From assembly GCF_012849375.1 (NCBI RefSeq), contig NZ_CP051684.1:5704001-5768000 (forward strand): DNA of 64,000 nucleotides. Reading direction: 5' to 3'. Origin of the DNA: Duganella dendranthematis (GTDB taxonomy: Bacteria > Pseudomonadota > Gammaproteobacteria > Burkholderiales > Burkholderiaceae_D). Under the pieces are notes generated by a model. The model saw nothing but the letters and a program-made list of their open reading frames with translations, was not told where the DNA came from and made no database searches. Position 1 is the first letter of the stretch, and every line of letters begins with the position of its first letter. The position numbers and the translations under genes are program-made. Below, in pieces: positions 34,498 to 42,606 of this stretch.

Positions 34498-35879
34498 GTC
34501 GTTTGTTGTTCCGATTTGATTTCGATGGCCGACAGCGGCAGCGTCAAACGCACCATCGCCCCGCCCTGCTCGCGGTTGGTTGCGGTCACTTCGCCGCCCA
34601 GCGTGCGCGCCACATTCAGCACCAGGAACAGTCCCAGTCCGCCGCCGGGACGCCCCTTGCTGGAATTGTAAGGCTTGCCAAACTGCGCCAGTATAGACGG
34701 TGCAAAGCCGGGACCGTTATCGGTCACCAGCAGCACCAGCATGCCGCCTTCAATGCTGGCCTCCATGCGCAGCCACGCCGGCGAAGCTTCCAGCGCATTA
34801 TCCAGCACATTGCAGATCATTTGCTTGAGGGTGGAATCGGACACCACCGGCAGATCGGTCGCGATGCGGTTTTCCAGTTCAAACGCCGCTACCGGGCGGC
34901 CGATGCGCCACTCGGCCACCACCTCGTCGAGGAAGGTGTTAAGCGTGGTGGCGGTCGAAGATTCGCCGCGCGCCTCGCCGGCCGACATCAAAATGCCGCT
35001 GACGATGGACTTGCAGCGCTTGAGCTGCGTTTGCATCTCGGCGATTTCTTCCAGCAGCACCGGGCTGCCCTTAAATTCTGGCATATGCTTCCAGTCGCCG
35101 AGGATCACCGCTAGCGTCGCCAGCGGCGTGCCCAGTTCGTGCGCTGCGCCGGACGCTAATAGCCCCATACGGACGATGTGCTCTTCTTCCGCCGCGCGCT
35201 GGCGCAGGTCGGACACCGCCGCCGCGCTGCTGCGCATATTCTGCATGATGCGGGTGATGAAGATGACCAGCAGCGCCGCGTCCAGGATAAAGCACAGCAG
35301 CATACCCTGTACATACAGGCTGAAAATGCCCAGCGCGTGATCCTGCGGCAGCGGCAGCGGTTCCGAAAACAGCGCCAGACCTGCGATGCAGGCGCCGGTG
35401 ACGATCACCATGGTCCAGGTGGCCCATGTCTCCAGCAGCACCGCGCCGAGGATCACATGCAGCAGATAGAGGAACACAAAGGGATTGGTGGCGCCGCCGC
35501 TCAGATACAGCTGCGCAGTGAGGCTGGCCACGTCCACCGTCAACGCCAGCAGCAGCTCGCTGTTGGACACCACCTGGTTTTCCTGCCAGCGCAGGATGCT
35601 GGCGACGTTGAAGGCGATCAGGCAGGCCAGCACATTCAGCATGGCCGGCATCGGCAGCTGCACGCCCAGCAGAATTGAGGCGGTGGCAATGGTGGTGATC
35701 TGGCCGATCACGGCGATCCAGCGCAGCTGGATCAGCTGCTGCATGTTCTTGTGTCCGGCCGCGTGGGTGATCGTGCTGGCGGAGGCGTTGGCCGGCGCCA
35801 GCGGTTCTACGACAGGAAGACGGGGCCGCAGCCGTGCCGGGCCGCCGTCATAGGGATTGCTATTTTTGTTTGCGCGCAT
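34494..35879 (-). CDS. regB: RegB/PrrB-type redox-sensing histidine kinase
   Basis: A 461-residue membrane kinase with about six helices. SGGATNPF (residues 127-134) is the ubiquinone-sensing G-G-x-x-N-P-F motif of RegB. The H-box AAHELGTPLATL places the phosphorylated His at 247. RCKSIVSGIL contains Cys289, matching the redox-active Cys of RegB. The C-terminal ATPase has DNALEASP, DNGPGF and GGLGLFL. It would sense the quinone pool and phosphorylate RegA. Its start overlaps the surf1 gene by 20 bp, unusually much for an operon, so a start further inside is possible. Confidence 0.93.
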   Translation of the reverse strand: MRANKNSNPYDGGPARLRPRLPVVEPLAPANASASTITHAAGHKNMQQLIQLRWIAVIGQITTIATASILLGVQLPMPAMLNVLACLIAFNVASILRWQENQVVSNSELLLALTVDVASLTAQLYLSGGATNPFVFLYLLHVILGAVLLETWATWTMVIVTGACIAGLALFSEPLPLPQDHALGIFSLYVQGMLLCFILDAALLVIFITRIMQNMRSSAAAVSDLRQRAAEEEHIVRMGLLASGAAHELGTPLATLAVILGDWKHMPEFKGSPVLLEEIAEMQTQLKRCKSIVSGILMSAGEARGESSTATTLNTFLDEVVAEWRIGRPVAAFELENRIATDLPVVSDSTLKQMICNVLDNALEASPAWLRMEASIEGGMLVLLVTDNGPGFAPSILAQFGKPYNSSKGRPGGGLGLFLVLNVARTLGGEVTATNREQGGAMVRLTLPLSAIEIKSEQQTT

Positions 35880-36645
35880 CTCGGATGATCCATACCGTCG
35901 CTCCAGCCACCATCAGGGCCAGTGCGTACCAGGTGATAGCATAAACCAAGTGGTTGTTGACGAAGGAAATAACTGTCAGTCCGCCGACCGGCTGCACGCT
36001 CGCCACCGGTCCCGCTGCCTTGGCCGACGCCGCATCGGCATCGACAAAGTACGGCGCCACCGCCGGCAGGCCACGCGCCTGGGCGATCGCCTGCACATCG
36101 CGCGTGTACCAGTAATTGCGCGCCGGTTCGTTCTGGCGCAAGCGCCCCGCCACTTCGGTCAGCCGCAGCAGACCGCTGACCGACACCGTCGGACCGGCCG
36201 CGCCACGGCATGCATCGGCCATTGCCGCCGGCGGCGCCGGTTGTGGCTTCCAGCCGCCGAGGCCTGCCGGGGTAAAGCCGCGATTGACCATCACGATGCC
36301 GCCGTCCGGCGTGCACAGTGGCGTCACCACCCAGTAGCCGATGCCGCGGTCCAGCGACGCCAGCACCTGAGTGGTCGAACCATCCAGCAGCACGCCGCGC
36401 AACTGCACGCGCCGATAGTCGTCGGCGTCCGCGTTCAGCTGCGGCCATTGCGCCATCGACGGCGCCGCAACCGGCGCCGCATGCACGCGCTGGTCGACGC
36501 GCTCGATCAGCGCCAGTTTCCATTGAAGTCTGAATACCTGCCACGTCCCCAAAGCAAAAAACCCTGCAAACATCACCCCGGCCGCGAGGACCAGGATGAC
36601 GCGCAGGGTTCGGGAACGTTGGCGCTTGGAGGCGCCCGTCATCAT
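35860..36645 (-). CDS. SURF1 family oxidase assembly protein
   Basis: A 261-residue SURF1 protein with an N-terminal helix (VILVLAAGVMFAGFFALGTWQ), a periplasmic domain with the conserved RRVQLRGVLL and GYWVVTPL blocks, and a C-terminal helix (HLVYAITWYALALMVAGATVWII). SURF1 helps haem insertion into subunit I of haem-copper oxidases. It follows cyoD with overlapping codons, so it most likely assists the quinol oxidase encoded upstream. Confidence 0.92.
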   Translation of the reverse strand: MMTGASKRQRSRTLRVILVLAAGVMFAGFFALGTWQVFRLQWKLALIERVDQRVHAAPVAAPSMAQWPQLNADADDYRRVQLRGVLLDGSTTQVLASLDRGIGYWVVTPLCTPDGGIVMVNRGFTPAGLGGWKPQPAPPAAMADACRGAAGPTVSVSGLLRLTEVAGRLRQNEPARNYWYTRDVQAIAQARGLPAVAPYFVDADAASAKAAGPVASVQPVGGLTVISFVNNHLVYAITWYALALMVAGATVWIIRDARKQK

Positions 36646-37052
36646 TGCATGTCTTGCATGTTGTGAGCGTCGTTACCCATGGACGGCATCATGTTCAGGT
36701 TCATGTGGTACATGACCCAGATCGAGCCAGCCAGGACGATCACCAGCAACACCAGCGTGAACAGCGTGGCCAGCATCGACCAGCCGCCTTCGGCCTTGCC
36801 GTTCATGTGCAGGAAGTAGACCATGTGCACGATCACCTGCACTGCGGCGAAGCCGAGGATGACGATGGCGGTGGTGCTCGACTTGTCGAACGCCTTGGTC
36901 ATCACCAGGTAGAACGGAATCGCGGTCAGGATCACGGACAGGATGAAACCGATCGCGTAGTCCTTCAGGCTGCCGTGGTGACCATCGCCTTCGTGGTCGT
37001 CGTGGCCGTGGCCGTGGTCATCATGCGCAGAGTGGTTGTGTGGTGCGCTCAT
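36642..37052 (-). CDS. cyoD: Cytochrome o ubiquinol oxidase subunit IV
   Basis: A 136-residue protein from the ATG at 37052, which overlaps the cyoC end. A His/Asp-rich N-terminal stretch (HNHSAHDDHGHGHDDHEGDG) precedes three helices, the usual CyoD fold. LKDYAIGFILSVILTAIPF and VQVIVHMVYFLHM are conserved. Subunit IV supports assembly of the Cu-B site. The His-rich head is longer than in E. coli CyoD and may bind metal. Confidence 0.92.
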   Translation of the reverse strand: MSAPHNHSAHDDHGHGHDDHEGDGHHGSLKDYAIGFILSVILTAIPFYLVMTKAFDKSSTTAIVILGFAAVQVIVHMVYFLHMNGKAEGGWSMLATLFTLVLLVIVLAGSIWVMYHMNLNMMPSMGNDAHNMQDMQ

Positions 37053-37678
37053 GGCAGAACTCCCATCAGGTAGACAAAGGTAAAGACGCCGATCCAGATC
37101 ACGTCCAGGAAGTGCCAGAACATCGACAGGCACATCAGGCGGCGGTTGTTTTCAGGGGTCAGGCCGTGCTTGCCCAGCTGGAAGCACAGCGTCACCAGCC
37201 AGACGGTACCGAAGGTCACGTGCAGACCGTGGGTGCCGACCAGCGCGAAGAACGAGCTCAGGAACGCGCTGCGTTGCGGACCCGCGCCTTCATGGATCAG
37301 GTGCACGAACTCGTCCAGTTCCAGGTACAGGAACGCCAGGCCGAAGGCGCCGGTGATCAGCAGCCAGACGATGGTGGCCTTCAGGTTTTTACGCTGCGAG
37401 GCGATCATCGCGAAGCCGTAGGTGATCGACGACAGCAGCAGGAAGCCGGTGTTGATCGCCACGGTCGGCAGGTCGAACAGTTCCGCGCCGCTTGGGCCGC
37501 CCGCATAGCTGCGGCCCAGGACTGCGTAAGCGGCGAACAGGCCGGCGAACAGCAGGCAGTCGCTCATCAGGTAAATCCAGAAGCCCAGCAGCGTGCTGTG
37601 CTCAGGATGATGGTCACGCACGTAGTAACGCGCGCTTGGATCGGCGCTCAGGGCGCCATTAGCGTTAATTTCAGACAT
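37049..37678 (-). CDS. cyoC: Cytochrome o ubiquinol oxidase subunit III
   Basis: A 209-residue five-helix subunit. [24 protein letters not shown] and [15 protein letters not shown] are family blocks. The N-terminal residues are cytoplasmic and short. It overlaps cyoB and cyoD by a few bases in the standard cyoABCD order. It has no redox centre and stabilises the proton-pumping core. Confidence 0.94.
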   Translation of the reverse strand: MSEINANGALSADPSARYYVRDHHPEHSTLLGFWIYLMSDCLLFAGLFAAYAVLGRSYAGGPSGAELFDLPTVAINTGFLLLSSITYGFAMIASQRKNLKATIVWLLITGAFGLAFLYLELDEFVHLIHEGAGPQRSAFLSSFFALVGTHGLHVTFGTVWLVTLCFQLGKHGLTPENNRRLMCLSMFWHFLDVIWIGVFTFVYLMGVLP

Positions 37679-39677
37679 GGCTTTCCAGCAAACGAGTATG
37701 CGCTTCTTCGGTACGATTCACTTCATCGGCGTTGATGTAGTAATCGCGCTTGTAGTTAAAGGTGTGAACGATGATCGCCACTAGCATCGCCGCGAACGAC
37801 AGTGCAGCAGGCAACCACATCGACCAGACCATGGCGAAGCCGAAGGCGAAGGCCAGTGCCGAGATGATGAAGCCGGCGCCGGTGTTCTTCGGCATGTGGA
37901 TGTCGACGAAACCTTTCAGCGGACGCTGATACTGGTTGGCTTTCATGTCGGCCCAGCTGTCGCTGTCATGCACCACTGGCGTGAAGGCGAAGTTGTAGTC
38001 TGGCGGTGGCGACGACGTGGCCCACTCCAGCGTACGGCCGCCCCATGGGTCGCCGGTGACGTCGCGCAGTTTCTTGCGGTTCAGGACGCTGACGCCGATC
38101 TGTACCAGGAAGGCGCCGATACCAGCAGCGATGATCAGCGCGCCGATGGCGGCCACGATGAAGTAGATCTGCAGCGAAGGATCATCGAAGTGGTTCATGC
38201 GGCGGGTAACGCCCATGAAGCCCATGATGTACAGCGGCGTGAAGGCCACCCAGAAACCGACCAGCCAGCACCAGAACGATACCTTGCCCCAGAACTCGTC
38301 CAGCGTGAAGCCGAAGGCTTTCGGGAACCAGTAGTTGATACCAGCGAACAGACCGAACACCACGCCACCGATAATCACGTTGTGGAAGTGGGCGATCAGG
38401 AACAGCGAGTTGTGCAGCACGAAGTCGGCTGGTGGCACTGCCAGCATCACGCCGGTCATACCGCCGATCACGAAGGTCAGCATGAAGCCCACGGTCCACA
38501 TCATCGGCACGGTGAAGCGAATGCGGCCTTTGTACATGGTGAACAGCCAGTTGAAGATCTTGGCGCCGGTCGGGATCGAGATGATCATCGTGGTGATGCC
38601 GAAGAACGAGTTGACGCTGGCGCCGGAGCCCATGGTGAAGAAGTGGTGCAGCCATACCAGGTAAGACAGCACGGTAATCACGACGGTGGCGTACACCATC
38701 GAGGTGTAGCCGAACAGACGCTTGCCGGAGAAGGTCGAGACGATTTCCGAGAACACGCCGAACACTGGCAGCACCAGGATGTAGACCTCAGGGTGGCCCC
38801 AGATCCAGATCAGGTTGACGTACAGCATCGGGTTACCACCCAGTTCGGTGGTGAAGAAGTTGAAGCCGGCGATACGGTCCAGCGACAGCATGGCCAGGGT
38901 GATGGTCAGAATCGGGAAGGTCGCGACGATCAGTGCATTGGTGCACAGTGCGGTCCAGGTGAACACTGGCATTTTCATCATCGACATGCCAGGCGCGCGC
39001 ATTTTGATGATGGTGGCCAGCAGGTTGACCCCGGATAGCGTAGTCCCGACCCCGGCCACCTGCAACGACCAGATATAGTAATCGACCCCGACGTCCGGCG
39101 ATGCGGCGATGCCCGACAGCGGCGGGAAGGCCAGCCAGCCGGTTTTGCCGAATTCACCGATGAACAGCGACACCATGGTCAGCATGGCGCCGAAGGTGGT
39201 CATCCAGAACGAGAAGTTATTCAGGAACGGGAACGACACGTCGCGCGCGCCGATTTGCAGCGGCACCACGTAGTTCATCAGACCGGTAACCAGCGGCATG
39301 GCGACGAAGAAAATCATGATCGTGCCGTGGGCGGTAAACACCTGGTCGAAGTGGTGCGGCGGCAGGAAGCCCGGGTTATCCCCAAAGGCCATGGCCTGCT
39401 GTGCGCGCATCATCAGTGCATCGGCGAAGCCGCGCAGCAGCATGATGATACCCAGCACCATATACATGATGCCGATTTTTTTGTGGTCGATCGAGGTAAC
39501 CCAGTTACGCCAGAACGGACCCCACAAACGGAAGTAGAACATGGCGGCGAGGAAGGCGATACCGCCCAACGCCACGCCGGCGAAGGTGCCGATCAGGATG
39601 GGCTCGTGGTATGGAATTGCTTCCAGTGACAGCCGCCCAAAGATCAGATTGGTCAGGTTGAGATCAGACATGGTCAT
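37671..39677 (-). CDS. cyoB: Cytochrome o ubiquinol oxidase subunit I
   Basis: A 668-residue haem-copper oxidase subunit, about the E. coli CyoB length. [12 protein letters not shown] has the Cu-B His and cross-linked Tyr, LHHFFTMG the two further Cu-B histidines, and [10 protein letters not shown] the haem ligands. It reduces O2 to water with electrons from ubiquinol and pumps protons. The ATG overlaps the cyoA stop. All key residues are present. Confidence 0.96.
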   Translation of the reverse strand: MTMSDLNLTNLIFGRLSLEAIPYHEPILIGTFAGVALGGIAFLAAMFYFRLWGPFWRNWVTSIDHKKIGIMYMVLGIIMLLRGFADALMMRAQQAMAFGDNPGFLPPHHFDQVFTAHGTIMIFFVAMPLVTGLMNYVVPLQIGARDVSFPFLNNFSFWMTTFGAMLTMVSLFIGEFGKTGWLAFPPLSGIAASPDVGVDYYIWSLQVAGVGTTLSGVNLLATIIKMRAPGMSMMKMPVFTWTALCTNALIVATFPILTITLAMLSLDRIAGFNFFTTELGGNPMLYVNLIWIWGHPEVYILVLPVFGVFSEIVSTFSGKRLFGYTSMVYATVVITVLSYLVWLHHFFTMGSGASVNSFFGITTMIISIPTGAKIFNWLFTMYKGRIRFTVPMMWTVGFMLTFVIGGMTGVMLAVPPADFVLHNSLFLIAHFHNVIIGGVVFGLFAGINYWFPKAFGFTLDEFWGKVSFWCWLVGFWVAFTPLYIMGFMGVTRRMNHFDDPSLQIYFIVAAIGALIIAAGIGAFLVQIGVSVLNRKKLRDVTGDPWGGRTLEWATSSPPPDYNFAFTPVVHDSDSWADMKANQYQRPLKGFVDIHMPKNTGAGFIISALAFAFGFAMVWSMWLPAALSFAAMLVAIIVHTFNYKRDYYINADEVNRTEEAHTRLLESHV

Positions 39678-40672
39678 TCTTTACGGGTAGGTTGAGCAGT
39701 TGCGGCGACGGTGGCAGGTTCACACACGTCTTTCGGCAGGTTTTTCATGACTGCCGCTGCCTTGATGCGCGTGGCATCCTGGTGCATCTGGGTATTGACG
39801 CAGACCGAGCCTTCGGCCACGCAACGGTTCAGGATCAGGTCATAAATGCCATTGTCCACGGTACCGAAATGCATGATCGGGTGCTTGATCGTCGGTTTTT
39901 CCAGCAGCAACGCTTCTGCACGGTTCAGCACAGTGGTGCTGGACTTGGTCTTGGCAACCCAGGCGTCGAAGTCGGCTTGCGACACGCCGTGGTACTTGAA
40001 GCGCATGTCCGAGAAACCGGCGCCGCTGTAGTTGGCCGAGAAACCGTCGTAGATGCCGACCTTGTTCATCACCGCATTCAGCTGCGTTTCCATGCCAGGC
40101 ATGGTGTAGACCATACCAGCCAGTGCAGGAATGTAGAACGCGTTCATCACCGAGGTCGAGGTCATGTGGAAACGGACCGGTACGTCGATCGGCGTGACCA
40201 GCTCATTCACGGTCGCGATGCCCTGCTCCGGATAAATGAAGACCCATTTCCAGTCCATCGACACCACTTGCACTTCCAGCGGCTTGACGCCGGCGGCGAT
40301 CGGACGGTTTTCGTCCAGGCGGCTCAGCGGACGATACGGATCGAGCAAGTGGGTGTAAATCCACGTGATCAGGCCCAGCACGATGATGATCAGCAGCGGC
40401 GCGCCCCAGATCAGCAGTTCGAGCTTGGTAGAGTGATCCCAGTCTGGTTTGTATTCGGCGGCAGTATTTGACTTCCTATAGCGCCAAGCGAACAGACAGA
40501 TGAGAAACATGACAGGTACGATAATCAACAGCATCAGCAAGGTTGACACCACGACTAGGTGTGCTTGTTGCGCTGCGATATCCCCGGACGGATTCAGCAC
40601 GACCGTATCGCAGCCAGCGAGCCACAATAACGGTGCGAGGAGCAATCCACGACGAACGATAGGAGGAATCAT
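39674..40672 (-). CDS. cyoA: Cytochrome o ubiquinol oxidase subunit II (lipoprotein)
   Basis: A 332-residue subunit from the ATG at 40672, which opens a lipoprotein signal with LLWLAGCD. Two helices anchor a periplasmic cupredoxin-like domain ([23 protein letters not shown]). The Cu-A ligands of cytochrome c oxidases are not seen, as expected of a quinol oxidase. It is the first gene of cyoABCD-surf1-regB-regA. Its promoter must lie in the 133-bp gap shared with the divergent MFS gene. Confidence 0.94.
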   Translation of the reverse strand: MIPPIVRRGLLLAPLLWLAGCDTVVLNPSGDIAAQQAHLVVVSTLLMLLIIVPVMFLICLFAWRYRKSNTAAEYKPDWDHSTKLELLIWGAPLLIIIVLGLITWIYTHLLDPYRPLSRLDENRPIAAGVKPLEVQVVSMDWKWVFIYPEQGIATVNELVTPIDVPVRFHMTSTSVMNAFYIPALAGMVYTMPGMETQLNAVMNKVGIYDGFSANYSGAGFSDMRFKYHGVSQADFDAWVAKTKSSTTVLNRAEALLLEKPTIKHPIMHFGTVDNGIYDLILNRCVAEGSVCVNTQMHQDATRIKAAAVMKNLPKDVCEPATVAATAQPTRKE

Positions 40673-40805
40673 GCGGTAATTTAGATTACAGATTGTTGGG
40701 AACATGCTACTGTACTCACGACGGGTTGTTCTTGCAATTGGACACTTTGTCCTACGTGCTCGGACTCGCCGTGATAACAATTACTTAACACGAGACAAAG
40801 AGACT

Positions 40806-42152
40806 ATGGCTAACACGACTTCTATTAGTGACGTCCAAGCTGACGTCCATCATCAAACAAGCCCTGGAGCACGTAGCATTAACGCCAGGGACGGACATAT
40901 CTCTCCCGGGGAAATTGCGATCGGCGTGGTCATCGGGCGCGCATCCGAGTATTTCGACTTCTTCGTCTACGCCATCGCGTCAGCGCTGGTATTCCCGTCG
41001 GTATTCTTTCCATACGACAGCAGGCTTGACGGCACACTATACGCTTTTGCGATTTTTGCGCTTGCCTTTATTGCCCGTCCGATAGGAACTGTGGCTTTTA
41101 TGGCAGTTCAACATCACTTCACGCGTGAAACCAAATTGACGCTGGCGTTGTTGATTATGGGGGTTTCCACGGCAGGTATCGCCTTCCTTCCGGACTATGC
41201 CAGTTTGGGGACCACCTCGATTGTCTTCCTGGCCATTTTGCGGATTGGACAAGGCATTGCGCAAGGCGGATCGTGGGATGGCCTGCCATCGCTGCTGGCG
41301 CTCAACGCGCCAGAAGAGAAGCGCGGCTGGTACGCCATGCTGGGTCAGCTGGGCGCGCCGATCGGCTTCGTCATTGCGGCCGGGCTGTTTGCCTACCTGA
41401 TGACCAACCTCAGTTCGCTGGACTTCCTCGAATTCGGCTGGCGCTATCCGTTCTATGTGGCGTTTGCCATCAACGTGGTGGCGCTGTTTGCCCGCCTGCG
41501 CCTGGTGACCACGCATGAATACTCGCACCTGCTGGACGAGCACCAGCTCGATCCGGTGCCGGTCGGCGAGTTGCTCAATTCGCAATCGCGCAACGTGATC
41601 ATCGGCGCCCTGGCAGCACTGGCCAGCTACGCGCTGTTCCACCTGGTAACGGTATTCCCGCTGTCGTGGATCACGCTGACGTCGCAGCGCTCGATTGCCG
41701 GCTTCCTGCACGTGCAGATGCTGGGCGTGGCGCTGATGGCGGTGGGTATCATCATCTCCGGCTTCATCGCCGACCGCGTCGGCCGCCGCCGCACGCTGGG
41801 CACGCTGGCGATCATGATCGGTATCTTCAGCCTGTTCGTGCCATTCCTGATCGGCAGCGGCGAAACCGGGCAGGACGCGTTTATCCTGATCGGCTTCTCC
41901 TTGCTGGGGCTGTCGTATGGCCAGGCAGCGGGTGCGGTAACGTCCAACTTCCCGCAGCGCTTCCGCTATACCGGCGCGGCACTGACCAGCGATGTGGCAT
42001 GGCTGGTGGGCGCCGGCTTTGCGCCGCTGGTGGCGCTGGGACTGTCCTCGCACTTCGGACTGGCCTATGCGGGCGTGTACCTGTTCTCTGGCGCCGCCGC
42101 GTCACTGGCAGCGTTGAGCATCAACCGCGCATGGCATATTCGCGATAATTAA
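40806..42152 (+). CDS. MFS transporter (metabolite:H+ symporter type)
   Basis: A 448-residue transporter with about 12 helices from the ATG at 40806. GRASEYFDFFVYAIASALVFP, FAIFALAFIARPIG and DRVGRRRTLG are typical of the sugar/metabolite:proton symporter group. RIGQGIAQGGSWDG lies in the fourth helix region. The substrate cannot be named. It diverges from the quinol oxidase operon, so the two may share redox- or carbon-dependent control. A palindrome follows the stop. Confidence 0.88.
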   Translation: MANTTSISDVQADVHHQTSPGARSINARDGHISPGEIAIGVVIGRASEYFDFFVYAIASALVFPSVFFPYDSRLDGTLYAFAIFALAFIARPIGTVAFMAVQHHFTRETKLTLALLIMGVSTAGIAFLPDYASLGTTSIVFLAILRIGQGIAQGGSWDGLPSLLALNAPEEKRGWYAMLGQLGAPIGFVIAAGLFAYLMTNLSSLDFLEFGWRYPFYVAFAINVVALFARLRLVTTHEYSHLLDEHQLDPVPVGELLNSQSRNVIIGALAALASYALFHLVTVFPLSWITLTSQRSIAGFLHVQMLGVALMAVGIIISGFIADRVGRRRTLGTLAIMIGIFSLFVPFLIGSGETGQDAFILIGFSLLGLSYGQAAGAVTSNFPQRFRYTGAALTSDVAWLVGAGFAPLVALGLSSHFGLAYAGVYLFSGAAASLAALSINRAWHIRDN

Positions 42153-42175
42153 CGCCGGACTTAACCCCGGACAAA

Positions 42176-42203
42176 AGGGTCTGACCCCACGGGGTCAGAC
42201 CCT
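42176..42203. repeat. 28-bp palindrome (copy 2)
   Basis: The arms AGGGTCTGACCCC and GGGGTCAGACCCT are identical to those at 24754-24783, here around a two-base AC centre. It lies 24 bp after the MFS stop codon. Both copies are intergenic and downstream of a plus-strand gene, as expected of a dispersed REP-like element that may also end transcripts. Confidence 0.85.
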
Positions 42204-42266
42204 GACGCCTGCGGGTTGCGGGTTCCAATGGTACTGCTCATGTGGTGCTTGAACAACATTCCCAAA

Positions 42267-42290
42267 ACCGCACATTTTCCGATGTGCGGT
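42267..42290. terminator. Stem-loop, possible weak terminator
   Basis: ACCGCACAT and ATGTGCGGT form a 9-bp stem around TTTCCG. Only a short T run follows on the minus-strand reading, and none on the plus strand. Its role as a terminator is uncertain. Confidence 0.35.
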
Positions 42291-42606
42291 TGCATCATAA
42301 AACCCTAAAACTCCTCCCGATCATCCTCTTCGCAAAACCACGGCCCTGCTCATTGGACCGATGATTTCAAGGCAATCACCAGCATTGCCCAGCGCCGCGC
42401 CAAGCGCCGATCACGGGCGCGCGCCGATGTTGAACTTATTCCCTCCTCAGTTCTCAGCAAATTATTTAAGCGTTGCGCAAATGCCGCAAGGCGGCGGACC
42501 GCCTGTCATCGGGGCTGACTCGCAGCGCCATGTGTTTGGCTTCTCAAGCCAGTGCAAAGTCGCTAGTGACCGCGCGGTTTGGCTCTAAGATCGGCCCATT
42601 GCAGCT

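Larger units (their letters stand above)
42153..42606. other. Intergenic region with palindromes, no convincing gene
   Basis: After the MFS stop come the 28-bp palindrome (42176-42203) and a second stem-loop (42267-42290). A 75-codon open frame at 42361-42588 has no ribosome site, no recognisable protein features and atypical composition, so I do not call it. The promoter of the acyl reductase/wax synthase gene should lie in the last 150 bases, but I saw no clear boxes. Confidence 0.55.

Noticed and set aside
42361..42588. 75-codon open frame before the acyl reductase gene
   Set aside because: No ribosome site, odd composition and no similarity that I recognise.
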